Below, in pieces: positions 11,148 through 21,675 of a DNA stretch of 64,000 bases. This DNA is from Linanthus parryae (lineage: Eukaryota > Streptophyta > Magnoliopsida > Ericales > Polemoniaceae), in contig JALGPY010000013.1 in the NCBI GenBank assembly GCA_023055425.1, positions 15,599,735 to 15,663,734 on the forward strand, read 5' to 3'. The position numbers and the translations under genes were made by a program. The notes below the pieces were generated by a model that was not told the origin of the DNA, made no database searches, and saw only the letters and a list, made by a program, of their open reading frames with translations. Within the stretch, counting starts at the first letter, position 1. Each line of letters begins with the position of its first letter.

Positions 11148-12290
11148 GCGTCTCGATACGAGGTACAGGAAAACCTGCTTTGGCGAAGAGGTCACGAGGG
11201 CAACTTGCTGCGATGTCTAGACGGCAGAGAAGCACAAGAAGTCATGGACCTTTCTCATCAGGTTGAGCATCAAGGGGGTGCGAAGTTATGCAGACAGCTC
11301 CTCTCAATCGGATACTTCTGGCCCACAATGGAAGTCGATTGCCGCACCAAAGTGCGACGCTGCCAAGAATGCCAATTCAAAGGGAACCTAGTGCACGCTC
11401 CCGCCGTGGATCTACATGCATTAGGGACGCCGTGGCCATTTCACACATGGGCTCTGGACTTCATCGGGCCCATCCGACCGACGTCGCATGGGAAGCATTT
11501 CATTCTCACCGCAACCGAGCTGTTCACTAAGTGGGTGGAAGCAATACCACTAAAGACGGCAAATGCGCTGGCTGTGGTCAATTTCATCCAGGAAAGCATC
11601 GTATGCAGGTTCGGAATCCCAAACACCATTCTTTCAGATAACGGTACTCCTTTTGTTAATCGCCAGGTAGCTGCGAAATTAGCAGAGTACAATATCAGGC
11701 AGATATGTTCTACCCCTTACTACCCAAATGGAAACGGGCAAGCCGAAGCGACTAACAAGACGCTGTTGAGAATATTGAGCAAAATGGTCGCAGACGACCA
11801 CAAGAAGTGGGCCGACTCTCTAAGCATAGCTCTGTGGGCCTACAGAACTTCTCCGAGGACACCCACAGGGGCCTCGCCATTTCTATTGTGTTATGAGGCC
11901 GAAGCTGTGGTACCTGCGGAAGTTAGAGTCAACTCGGCAAGGCTGGCCTTCCATGCACTCTATGAAAATCAACGCGATCATGACTTAATCTTGCTGGAAG
12001 AGAAGCGAGAACAAGCCAAAAGGACCAACAAACGGTACCAGGAAAGAATCGCTCGCGCCTACAACAAGACAGTTCAGCGAAGGGATTTCGCAGTCGGAGA
12101 CTTGGTCTTGCGCGCATCTGATCACTGCATGCGAGAAGCAACTCACCCAAAGTTCGCAGCTAATTGGGAAGGACCCTTCGAAGTCACATAAGTCTTCGAT
12201 AGTGGCTACTGCAGCATACGAAGGTTGCACGGTACAACCTCAACTCCCAGCTCAATCAACATGCGTTGGACCAAGAAGTACTATCCCTGA
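11148..12290 (+). pseudogene. integrase segment of pol, with an in-frame TAA near the end
   Basis: Inserts element DNA into the genome. An N-terminal H2C2 zinc finger (HQVEH...CQEC, about 11250-11375) is followed by the catalytic core: WALDFIGPI (first Asp), SDNGTPFVN (second Asp) and NGQAEATNK (Glu), with exactly 35 residues between the second Asp and Glu. The chain then runs to GDLVLRASD and WEGPFEVT. TAA at 12189-12191 stops it there, but the same frame goes on through VFDSGYCSIRRL to MRWTKKYYP and a natural TGA at 12288-12290. The segment begins after the TAA at 11145-11147 in the same frame; the first internal ATG is at 11205. Confidence 0.88.
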
Positions 12291-12349
12291 CTTCTCTCAT
12301 TTCATACGTTTTATGATAACGTGCTTAATGTCTCATGTGGCTATGATTT

Positions 12350-12445
12350 ACGCAATCTCCTCTCCCATATGAGAGGATTGTAATCACATCTCTCCCATAT
12401 GAGAGCGTTATAATAAAAGAATTCTCCCAAATGAGAAGTTCATAT
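12350..12445 (+). repeat. short inverted-repeat cluster after pol
   Basis: CCTCTCCCATATGAGAGG, a second CTCTCCCATATGAGAG and a weaker TTCTCCCAAATGAGAA lie within 90 bp. Each can form a short hairpin. No function is shown; their place just 3' of pol suggests an RNA processing or packaging element. Confidence 0.6.
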
Positions 12446-12506
12446 TTCTAGCCGTTCATGTTGCTCTATTTGATTTGTTATTACTGTTAACAATGGTTTA
12501 TTCGCT

Positions 12507-13850
12507 GCAAATGCAATGCGATCTTAAGTGATCATATAAGCCTATCTCTACGATAGCAGCCAATGCAAACGCGATCTTAAATGATCATATAAGCCTATCT
12601 CTACGATAGCAGCCAATGCAAATGCGATCTTAAGTGATCATATAAGCCTATCTCTACGATAGCAGCCAATGCAAACGCGATCTTAAGTGATCATATAAGC
12701 CTATCTCTACGATAGCAGCCAATGCAAACGCGATCTTAAGTGATCATATAAGCCTATCTCTACGATAGCAGCCAATGCAAACGCGATCTTAAGTGATCAT
12801 TTAAGCCTATCTCTTACGATAGCAGCTAATGCAAACGCGATCTTAAGTGATCATCTAAGCCTATCTCTTACGATAGCAGCCAATGCAAATGCGATCTTAA
12901 TTGATCATCTAAAGCCTATCCTTAACGATAGCAGCTAATGCAAATGCGATCTTAATTGATCATCTAAGCCTATCTCTCACGATAGCAGCCAACACAAATG
13001 CGATCTTCATTGATCGTCTAAAGCCTATCTCTCGCGATAGCAGCCAACTCAAATACGATCTTAATTGATCATGTAAAGCCTATCTCTTACGATAGCAGCC
13101 AAGCACAAATTCGATCTTAATTGATCATGTAAAGCCTATCTCTTACGATAGCAGCCAAACGCAAATGCGATCTTAATTGATCATCTGAAGCCTATCTCCT
13201 ACGATAACAGCCAAGCGCTAATGCGATCTTAATTGATCATGTAAAGCCTATCTCTTACGATAGCAGCCAAACGCAAATGCGATCTTAATTGATCATCTGA
13301 AGCCTATCTCCTACGATATCAGCCAAGCGCCAATGCGATCTTAATTGATCATCTAAAGCCTATCTCTCATGATAGCAGCCAATGCAAATGCGATCTTAAT
13401 TGATCATCCAAAGCCTATCTCATACGATAGCAGTCAAACGAAAATCCGATCTTAATTGATCATGTAAAGCCTATCTCTCACGATAGCAGCTAAACGCAAA
13501 TGCGATCTCAATTTATCATCAAAGCCTATCTGTTACGATAGCAACTCATACACAAAACGATTTTACCTGATTCTTTCAAGCCTATCTGTTACGATAGCAA
13601 CTCATATGCAAAGTGATTTTAATTGATCACCTAAGCCTCTGTTACGATGGCAACGCATGCGCAAGACGGTCTTACTGGATCTTCTAAAAGTCTATCTGTT
13701 GCGATAGCAATTTATGCGAGAAACGATCTCAAGCAGTTCGCTAATAAAGCCTATCTTTTGTGATAGCAGTTCGCACCACTTGATGATCTTAATCGATCTG
13801 CTAAAGACTATCTGTTACGATAGCAATGTTGTGAACATGATCTTAAATGA
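12507..13850 (+). repeat. ~53-bp minisatellite inside the Retand-like element (about 24 copies)
   Basis: The monomer is about 53 bp at the left end, where copies are nearly identical, and drifts to 54-60 bp and lower similarity to the right. Each copy contains GCGATCTTAA, TGATCAT and CCTATCTCTACGATAGCAGC, in which CTATC and GATAG can pair as a hairpin. Retand elements were described as carrying an amplified tandem repeat in this place. The gradient of identity suggests expansion from the left end. Confidence 0.9.
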
Positions 13851-15313
13851 TTTACAACGGCCAACTGCAAGCCCATCCGCCAAGATGGCACAGCCGCGAA
13901 GATACGATCTTGAACGGTCTAGTGAAACACCCGCGAATCAATATATCGCAGATGCGAAACAATTACATAGCATTATGCAAGGCGAAATATGCCGAAACGC
14001 GTGCAAAATTGTAAAGAGATAGCAGATAATACAGAAAGCTATTTATCATTACGAGTCAAATGACTTACGATTTATCTGTCTAGATAGCAGCTTACAAGCG
14101 AAAAGCTCGAATCTAACTACGCAGCCAACATGGCTTACAATACATTCGAAAAGTGGTTGGTAAGCCAACAGAGACACAGTACGGAAACCCAGACTGCAAA
14201 GGATGAGCCCACCGGTTTCAACACCGGCTACGCAATACGCAGATCTGCGGCCAAAGATCCATAGCAAAAGGGATGCTGCCGCGAAGAGATCAGCTTGTCA
14301 TTCGCTACATCCCTAGCCACGAAACCTGGGAAACGATACGCCCAGGACCCTAAGGGGTGACAAAAGCCTCTGTCTGATCAAGATAGGCGCCGGAGGAGCT
14401 TCCTGTTTCGACGTATGCTACTCTGCAAAACAGGCGAGGCAGTCATTCCTCTGGTGATGGATTCCTTGTCATGTTGGACAAGGGCATTGAAGAGCACCCT
14501 GAGTTCAAGAACGAAGAGGCAAGAAATCCTCCTCCAGGGATGCTGGAGGAGAATTCCGCCGTTCATTACGAGACGGTAGCACGGTCACTTCGGCGCTGCA
14601 CCTCGCCACGAGGCGGCCGGAAACATGACCTGCACACATAATACACGAAGAAATTTCTTCGAACACACATAAGATGTTATCTGCATCTTCTTTATGATGG
14701 TTATAAAGAGCAATAAGCCTCATAAAGTGGATCTTGGAAACTATTTCTATAGCACAAAGCGCAAACTCAGGATTCAAAACTTGGAGTTGCCATGAATCAA
14801 CGAAAAACAAGCGTTGAAGCCACCAGTCGTAAGGACTCACGGCAAAGCACATGCTTGGGATGAAGAACCCAAATAGCAAAGACAGGGTTTATATAGACCC
14901 TGTACAGACTCTTCGGTTGCCTAAGATGAGTCAGCAAAATTCAAAAAAGAGGGTAAGTTCAATCACTTACGCCTTGAAAAGCGGTAACAATCAATTACCC
15001 TACTAAAGGCTACGACGATTCAGTTGCGTATCCTAATAAATGACGGATAGTCATGATTCGGATGGACTTCCCAACGGAAGCGTGCTTATCTACCGAGAAA
15101 TTAGCGCGAAAATCAAGCAGAGAATCAATTGCTGATGTCATAATTGGATATGCACAGAAATGTCCAATCAAATCCCGGAAAAGGGCAAAACGGGCAAATT
15201 CATTGTTCGTTGTTAAAAAAGGGGGAGAAACCCTAGCAACATTACATTAATGTTTCAAAACGTTACATTAATGTTTCAGCTATTTCCTTGCTATTTTTCA
15301 AGACTCAGAAAAA
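13851..15313. other. internal spacer between minisatellite and antisense gene
   Basis: No supported coding sequence. Degenerate minisatellite fragments continue to about 14095. The rest would hold the 3' untranslated region of the antisense transcript. Confidence 0.5.
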
Positions 15314-15789
15314 TCAAAGCAAATTCTTGATTAAGGAGTCTTGAGGCGCGAACTGCTCGCTCAGCTTCTCCACCTGCTCCACTTCTTGCTTCAATTGCTC
15401 GCACCTGGCATTCATCTCATGATACAGCTTCAGAGCTTCATCAACCCTTTGCTTCTGCTGCTCCACCTTTTGCATCTCAGCTGCGAGATTCTGGTGACCG
15501 AGTTTCAAAGTTACAGCCGCGCGAATCAGCGTGACTCTGTCCTTAAGAAACTTAAAGCCCATTCTGCCTTGGACTTTGGTCACGAGGTTTTGGCACATGC
15601 CGCATAGCAATTCAGCACTCTGGACCGAAATGGTCGCAGGCGTAGCCGCAGACAGCTGCTCCAGTATCCAGATGGCTTCAGTGAGGAACAACCTCCTGTC
15701 AAAGGGCCCGATCTCCAGAGATCTCACAAACGAGCGAGGATACCTGAGACGCATTCGAACCACCCAGTCCACATCGGTTTGCTTCAAAC
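15314..15789 (-). CDS. antisense gene exon 5 (residues 1167-1324, C terminus)
   Basis: Acceptor TCCTCAG. A mixed helical segment (WVVRMRLRYPRSFVRSLE) is followed by a coiled coil (EMQKVEQQKQRVDEALK and CEQLKQEVEQVEKLSE) and TGA. Confidence 0.82.
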
Positions 15790-18700
15790 CTGAGGAGACG
15801 TCAAAGATAAGTTATGATTCGCAAGCGAACAATGCGACGTGCGAACGGTAAAACTCTACATACCAGTTCCTTCCAGAATCTCATGAAGAGAAGGAATGCG
15901 AGCTGCTGGGTTGTTCGAGGACTGCCCTCGCTCCATGACTCTCCTATCAGCTGCGAGCTCTAATCTCTCGTAGTCGGGAGGGAGAATGTAGGCCGCGCCA
16001 GCTGCGACTACATTCCCAACCTGCGAGCCCCAAAAGCTCCACGCAGGAATGGGTGCCTCGGACTCAGTCATCACCGGAGGCGAAGGGACAGTCGAAGTCG
16101 CTTGTCGTAGGACACTCTCGGATGCGGAAGCATTAGCAGTAGTTGTCCTTACCTCGTCAGCACTAGCATGGACATCTTCATCCATCAACACAGTGTCAGC
16201 TCCAGCATCGTCGGAAAGCTCGATGATGTCCTCACGAGGCACACCCGCGTGGTCAGCAGCTGCGACGGGCTTCTCGGTATGGGAGCTCGGAATTGGAACA
16301 TAGGGCGCAGAAGGCTGACTTCTCTGTTCCAGCTCAGGTCCCTCAGCATGACCTGCGACATCGAATGCGATGATGTAAGATAACTCGCGCTATAAGTTAT
16401 TTTGCTATCTTTACTAAAGCTAAAGAATAAGCACCTCCACGCGAAGGTGGGATTGAGGTATCCTCGTCATACACTAAGGACGTGGAACCGTGCCCTATTA
16501 GTGTTTCCTCACTAAGCAGGTCCTTAAGAGAAGCGTGACCTGAGGTGCGAATAAACCAGTCATGATTCTGCCTCAAGTGGCTAAAGCCTAGTACGCGCAT
16601 ATCACTCAAATAATTACCTGAGGGTTCTCCGCATTTGCCTACTAACCAACGGCGAATGTCAGCCTTTGACAAACCATGCTTTAACGCACCCACAATAACG
16701 TCTCTATAAGTTACTGCGAGATTGAAGATATCACCTTTATCGCCGCCTGCGATCTCTTCGAAGTCCGCTTGGACTTGCTCTAGTGCTGCTGCATCCTCTC
16801 CGGGAACCTCATCTTCCTCCTCCACATGAGGAGCCACTTCTTCGGGAAGTTTGTCTCCCTCACCAACTGGACGCACTAAGTCGTCAACATGCTGCTCTTC
16901 GAGGCTCCGCTGTTTCACACGCTCGAGCTCCTCTTCCTCTCGCCGCCTTCTTCTCTCAGCAGCCTCCGCGGCTGTTTTCCGGGACTCGGCAAGAACGTCC
17001 TCGCTTATGGGCTCATCTGAAATGCCAGAAGGGGCATCTCTCTTTTGTCTTTTGGCCGCGAGGCCACCAACGGTCTCATCATCATCTGCGAATGCACGAA
17101 TGGTTTAAAGAAAAGAAGTGCAAAGAAGTTACGATGACGGGAAAGGAAATGCGACGGAGGTACCTCCTGATTCTTCCTCATGCACTACAACAGTTGCTTC
17201 TTCTTCTTCATCACTTGCCTGGGGCTCCTGCCTCTCTTCCTCTCCCTCTTGATCGAAGGGAACGAAAGACTCAACTGCGAGCTCTTTCCGCACCTTGCTG
17301 GGCATGCGACCTTTGCCTTTGTCCTTGATAGAAAGGGACCTCACTGGAGGAGAAACTGGAGCGCTTCTAGGGGAAGAAATCGTAATTCCCTTTTGCCTAG
17401 GTCTCTTCACTCTTGGCGCCGCAGTCGCTGGAGGAGACGGGTCATCTCCGGGAGGAGACGAAGCCGGAGGATTGTCTATCAGCGAGTCAGCAAAAACATT
17501 CATGACTGCGCGAACCTTTGTTTCAACCTCAGCGTCCATCCTCCATGAAAGCCGGAACGGCTGCTGTCGTCTTCTGGTGGCAACAATGGTGTTGACCAGC
17601 GACTTGGAGCGATCACCAGCTGCGAATCTCCGTACATGACACTACAACAATACAGAATAATAGTGTCAGCACAAGGAAATTGAGAAAACTTAACACATGC
17701 GAAGAAATTGCTCACATCAGCAAAAGCCTTGCTGTATCTGACGACTTGCGCGTCGCCTTTCTTGATTGCGGCGACCTGCTCCTTCAGAATGAAATCAGGG
17801 CACAAATGGTTCTCACGGTCCCACAGTGAGTAGCAACCATACTCAGACTCGCTCAGACTGCAAGTGGGGCGAAACGGAAAAGAATTTCTTTTGATCAAGG
17901 GAGCTTTACCCGGCTGCGCGGCCGACTCTGTCTCGATCCTCGTTCGCTGGGCAACCCAGTATGCGAGCCAGTTCTGGGAACAACCACCCTCGCGGGTTCC
18001 CGCAGGCTGCTCAAAAGGAAGATTGTTCATGAAAACCGTCTCGCACTCCTTTGTGAGCAAGCGCTTGTAGCATCCTCTGACAATGGACTGAGGCCAGATT
18101 GATGGGGCCACCGCATCAAAACCAAACTGAGGAGAAACTCTAGTGGGGTCAACGTCCACGGTGATCTTCTCATACCTCGGCGCAAGCTCGCGAATATGCT
18201 CGGCGAGGGCAGGAAGGGACCCTCGCAGACACCAGCAAAAGAACTCGCGGTAGCGCTCATGGAAATGAGGTCCCCTTTCAAAGAGAAGCTCTTCTGAAAA
18301 GACCATGCCTTTAGAGGGGTATAGCTTTGGAAACCATCTCACATTTTCAATACGCGTGGCGTAGGGCCTGGCAGTAAACTCCTTCCGTTTGTCGCATATC
18401 AAACTCCAAACGCACTTGGGGTTGCCTGTTCCGAACCATCTCGCAGCTCTTCCGCTGTTACGTGCTTCTGTCTCGCCTGGGGGACACCACTTTTCAAGTT
18501 GGAGAGCAGTTGGAGCATAATACGGCCAGCGCTCGAACACCCACATTGTCAAAAAGGAAATATTGACAAAGGACAGTACATCGAGGCGGCCACGCGACTC
18601 CCTCATAGCCAGAACCAGCTGATCAAGCCTGTAGTACAGCGTGCCCAAGACCAAGGGTCCGAGTGCGACCCTCTGGCCAAGAGCGAGCCTCACAGCAAGA

Positions 18701-19596
18701 GGCAACACATGGTAGAAGACTCCATCATGGGGGTGACCATCAATCAAATACCTTGACAGCCAGGAACAGAGAAAAGCACAAAGGGTCAAATGGTAGCCCT
18801 TGCCCTCTACGAAATTCTCGGCCTTCGGGTCCTCATTCAGAAGCTTCTTAGTAATGCTGCTGTTCGCATAATCGCGAAAGAAGTACTGCAACCATTTATT
18901 CCAGGTATTCTTCGCGGATGTATCAACCAGCTGCCAGTTAGGAAGAGGCTTGGTAGTGGTCCACCGAGTGGAAATTTTCTTCACCTCCGCCAAGCATTCC
19001 TCCATCTGCGTGTACAAGGCAATCTCCGCAGATGTCCTCAAGGGAGTCAGAGGGTCTACCTCGCCCATGGGGGAAAGCTCGTATAGCATTTGCACGTCCT
19101 CGAGCGAGGGGGCAGCCTCGAACTCAGCAAAATGGAACGTATGAGTCGCAGGCGAGTAACATGACAGAAGGTCTAGAAGCATGGACTGATCCAACTTCAC
19201 GGCAGCACCCTTCATAGCCTGGATAGCAAAGTATACGCCGGCTTCATTAAGAGTCTCGGCGTGATGATCCAATACGTGGTCAATCCACTCATCCATATAG
19301 TCCAATTTCAGGACGAACGCCTGAGTAGAAATCGCAGTGTATGGGAAGTGCCCGTTTTCGATCCCCAATCGAACTACATCCTCGGAACCAACCCACTCGA
19401 GCAGGGCTGAGTTAACTGGGCGAGTCAACGTCAGCAATCGCTCAACTGGAACAGGATCAGGCATCCTCTTCGCCTTTACCCTCGCATGGTAAAAATCTTT
19501 ACCGCCTAAAAAGGGGGCTTTTCGCCACAAGGCCTGCGGAAGGTCGGGTATCTCTTCATCTTCCTTGACGGGTCTGGTTACTCTTGTCTTGGCCAT
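15314..19596 (-). CDS. antisense multi-exon gene (aORF) with plant-mobile-domain-like N terminus
   Basis: Five exons read on the minus strand: 19596-17716, 17641-17164, 17085-16435, 16352-15864 and 15789-15314. Introns are 74, 78, 82 and 74 nt, all GT-AG. The exons sum to 3975 nt, exactly 1325 codons with the final TGA, and the frame has no internal stop. The ATG follows a pyrimidine tract and TCGCAG by two bases, implying a 5' UTR intron. Residues 140-360 match the plant mobile domain pattern (THTFHF, LEDVQMLYEL, FLCSWLSRYL, LGTLYYRLDQLV, VFERWP). The middle is acidic and Pro-rich with basic clusters (RVKRPRQKG, KRQKRD) that could be nuclear signals. The C terminus is a coiled coil. Function is unknown. 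Tat elements are known to carry extra ORFs, some antisense; the domain call is by pattern only. Confidence 0.85.
15864..16352 (-). CDS. antisense gene exon 4 (residues 1004-1167)
   Basis: Acceptor GTCGCAG. Low-complexity, acidic and Ser/Thr-rich, with a short Trp-containing segment (IPAWSFWGSQVGN). Ends before donor GTATGT in phase 1. Confidence 0.8.
16435..17085 (-). CDS. antisense gene exon 3 (residues 787-1004)
   Basis: Acceptor TTCGCAG. Starts DDDETVGGLAAKRQKRD, then a highly charged RRRRREEEELERVKQ helix-like stretch, then a more globular segment (LKHGLSKADIRRWLVGKCG). Ends before donor GTGCTT in phase 1. Confidence 0.8.
17164..17641 (-). CDS. antisense gene exon 2 (residues 628-787)
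   Basis: Starts CHVRRFAAGDRS, which the second copy shares in its first residues (CHVRRFA at 63978-64000). It continues through a Pro/Ser-rich, basic region and an acidic stretch, and ends at donor GTACCT in phase 1. Confidence 0.8.
17642..17715 (-). other. intron 1 of the antisense gene (74 nt)
   Basis: Donor GTGAGCAAT, acceptor TGTTGTAG. The second element copy has a 78-nt intron at the same point with donor GTAAGCAAT and acceptor TGTTGTAG (63900-63977). Confidence 0.85.
17716..19596 (-). CDS. antisense gene exon 1 (residues 1-627)
   Basis: Begins MAKTRVTRPVKEDEE and holds the whole mobile-domain-like region. It ends at GCTGAT before the donor GTGAGC (phase 0). The homologous exon at 62023-63899 on the plus strand is about 84% identical in protein over residues 62-212 by eye, but broken. 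Confidence 0.88.
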
Positions 19597-20016
19597 TCCT
19601 GCGAAAGAGCAAGAAAAAAAAAAGGGGGAGAAATACCACACTTCAGTTTGAATTTTGGGATTCAAGATCTATGCAAAGGAAGACGAGCAGTTCCGGTATC
19701 GATTTCAAAAATTGGGGAGTTTCAAGATCCAACATTATTGAAAGATTAAAACGAAGCGGGTTCGAAGATCAAAGCCTCTTCACAAATTTCATGGGTTTAC
19801 AGATTCAACGCAGTTCAAGGCAAACACTGGTATTTTAAATCAAAAATAAACGAGGCCAACCTTGTTTTCTTGAAGCCTGCTTGGATATGCACAATTGAAG
19901 AATACGATTTGCAGTTCTGAACTGGTGATTGATTATCTGGATCTGCTCTCGAAGATCTCCGGGTACCATTCACTTTAAGAGAAAGAAGTGATGCTTTGCA
20001 ATAATGGGGGATACAA

Positions 20017-20112
20017 GGTATTTATCCAAAACAATGAAGGGTTGCGTCCTTTCGATAGTCGAATCGCAACCGTCACCGTCGAATCGCGCAATCACAGGAC
20101 AAGCTGACGTCA
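20017..20112 (-). promoter_or_regulatory. putative promoter of the antisense gene
   Basis: Minus strand: TGACGTCA (20112-20105), the bZIP-type core, then GATAAATACC (20026-20017) as a TATA-like box 79 bp downstream, about 420 bp before the ATG. The second element copy keeps both boxes at 80-bp spacing (61437-61444 and 61524-61532). Flanking sequence is also well conserved. Confidence 0.55.
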
Positions 20113-20273
20113 CGCCTAAAACCCTAAAGGTCAGACGGCACTACTCTAGGGGTTTAAGGTCATAATGACACGCACGGGGGCTGAACTTACCCGTATTTGA
20201 ATTGGTGCGTGGCGGCGACGCGTATGTTGGTTTCCGCGCATGGAAGTCTATACGGCTATGAGTCTTCACGCGC

Positions 20274-20287
20274 AGAAAGGGGGCTAA
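20274..20287 (+). other. polypurine tract
   Basis: AGAAAGGGGGCTAA directly precedes the 3' LTR and would prime plus-strand synthesis. Confidence 0.85.
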
Positions 20288-20913
20288 TGTAGATACTGCT
20301 TTCTGACATGACAGATCTTGGCCACGTGGCAGCCATCCAGCACACCATATTGTGCTCCATACACACAGGATCACCAGCCGAGCTGATCCATGCGGGGGCT
20401 GCGAGACAGAGCCCTCGCATACCGCTGCACGGGACTTGTAGGGACTTAGTGGTTTGGAGGCTAGAGTAAGCCCTGTCGCGTGCGAGCCAAGCCCGCACGC
20501 GACCTTTAGTAACTGTTTTGAGAGATCTATGGCACGAGCTCCCTAGACCCGGTCAATCTGGTCAAACCCGGTCAACCTCGTAACGGTTCCGGTATTCGCG
20601 CACCACGTGCTGTAACGGTTCCTATATACTCGGACGAACGTGCCGTTATGGTTAAGCTAATTAAGCCGCCATTAATGGGCGCATTAACCACACTACAACG
20701 GTCACGTTCTCCAGTATATATAGATCGCCAACCTTTCCATACAAAAGAGAACACACTGTCATACGCGGAAGCTCTGCCAAACCTCTGTCTCTCTCTCAGA
20801 CATTGCTACTGACTTACTCTCTCCCTACACACACCCCTATTCTTCATGTGTGATCCTTGATCCACTACACACGGTGCACACGGAGGTCTCCCCGCCGGAA
20901 TCTCTAGCGCACA
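20288..20913 (+). repeat. 3' LTR of the Retand-like element
   Basis: 626 bp, identical in length to the 5' LTR, with about four substitutions (for example near 20393, 20560, 20846 and 20851). TATA box at 20715-20723. Confidence 0.95.
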
Positions 20914-20918
20914 CCGGG
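20914..20918 (+). repeat. 5-bp target-site duplication, right copy
   Basis: CCGGG, matching 5270-5274. Confidence 0.95.
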
Positions 20919-21675
20919 TAATCGCATTGACAATCTCTTGTCGGTCTCATGTCAACCTACGTCTCGGTTGACTACATTCTCGTGTCGGTCTCATGAGTCT
21001 ACCGATGCGTTCTAGTAGCCTAACGACCTGCACGACAATGGGTCATGTCGGTACACCGTTGCACGAAACACTCGAATCTCGCCTACTAAATCTACCCACT
21101 AAGGCCAATCCTAACACCTCTTTTTGGTCTCGGTGATTCAGAATTGTGTTCAAGTTCTCATCCCAATTAGGCTATGTCACTGTCGTGCGCAGTCATCTAA
21201 CTAGCTCGTACGTCTGGGTAGCTACTCCATTCATACTAAAGATAAGCGTAAAACATGTAACTAAAACAAATACTAATATTAAGAAAGACGATGAACTAAG
21301 AACAATTCCTAGTTTTCATGAGTATTAAATCATAATCCCGTCGTGTCAATAGACAAGATTCACTAACAAGTTTAAGAAACTAAGTATTCATTCAAGAGAT
21401 TAAAATCATATGCACGAAACAAAGTCTAAATCACGGAAAATCATTCGTCTACATGAAACCCTAGGCTCTCATAGAGATGCCGAGCAAATAGTTTAGATAA
21501 TGTTAATCAATCAAACAAAACTTACAAGTTACTCCATACAAATATTCAGAGAAGAAGAAGAAGAAGAAGAAGAAGAAGAAGAAGAAGAAGAAGAAGAAGA
21601 AGAAGAAGAAGAAGAAAAACTTAGATATGCAATGGAGGATCCCTCCTTTTGAACCCTAGCCTCCTGTCTCCTTGC
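20919..21675 (+). repeat. array unit 2, right part
   Basis: Resumes with TAATCGCATTGACAATC, the sequence that follows CCGGG in uninterrupted units. Confidence 0.88.
21551..21616 (+). repeat. (GAA)22 microsatellite
   Basis: Expansion of the short GAA tract that every unit carries here; other units have only about 3-5 repeats. Confidence 0.95.

Larger units (their letters stand above)
5275..20913 (+). mobile_element. complete Retand-like (Tat lineage) Ty3/Gypsy retrotransposon
   Basis: Full-length 15.6-kb element: 626-bp LTRs, PBS, gag, protease, reverse transcriptase, two RNase H domains, integrase, a minisatellite, an antisense multi-exon gene and a PPT. The second, archaeal-type RNase H after the normal one is diagnostic of the Tat lineage. 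A tandem repeat 3' of pol is a known hallmark of Retand elements. The LTRs differ at about four positions by eye (about 99.4% identity), which suggests an insertion of a few hundred thousand years at commonly assumed plant LTR rates. Sense coding is broken by five in-frame stops, so this copy is probably non-autonomous. A diverged relative lies at 60634-64000 on the other strand. Confidence 0.93.

Noticed and set aside
12507..13850. CRISPR-like appearance of short regular repeats
   Set aside because: No unique spacers; repeats are head to tail, the context is a plant retrotransposon, and there are no cas genes.
16397..19665. Single long unspliced frame of about 721 codons on the minus strand, plus separate small ORFs
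   Set aside because: Its first 23 codons lie in the pyrimidine-tract leader and its last part reads through intron 1. The spliced model gives an exact frame over five exons and is supported by the second copy.
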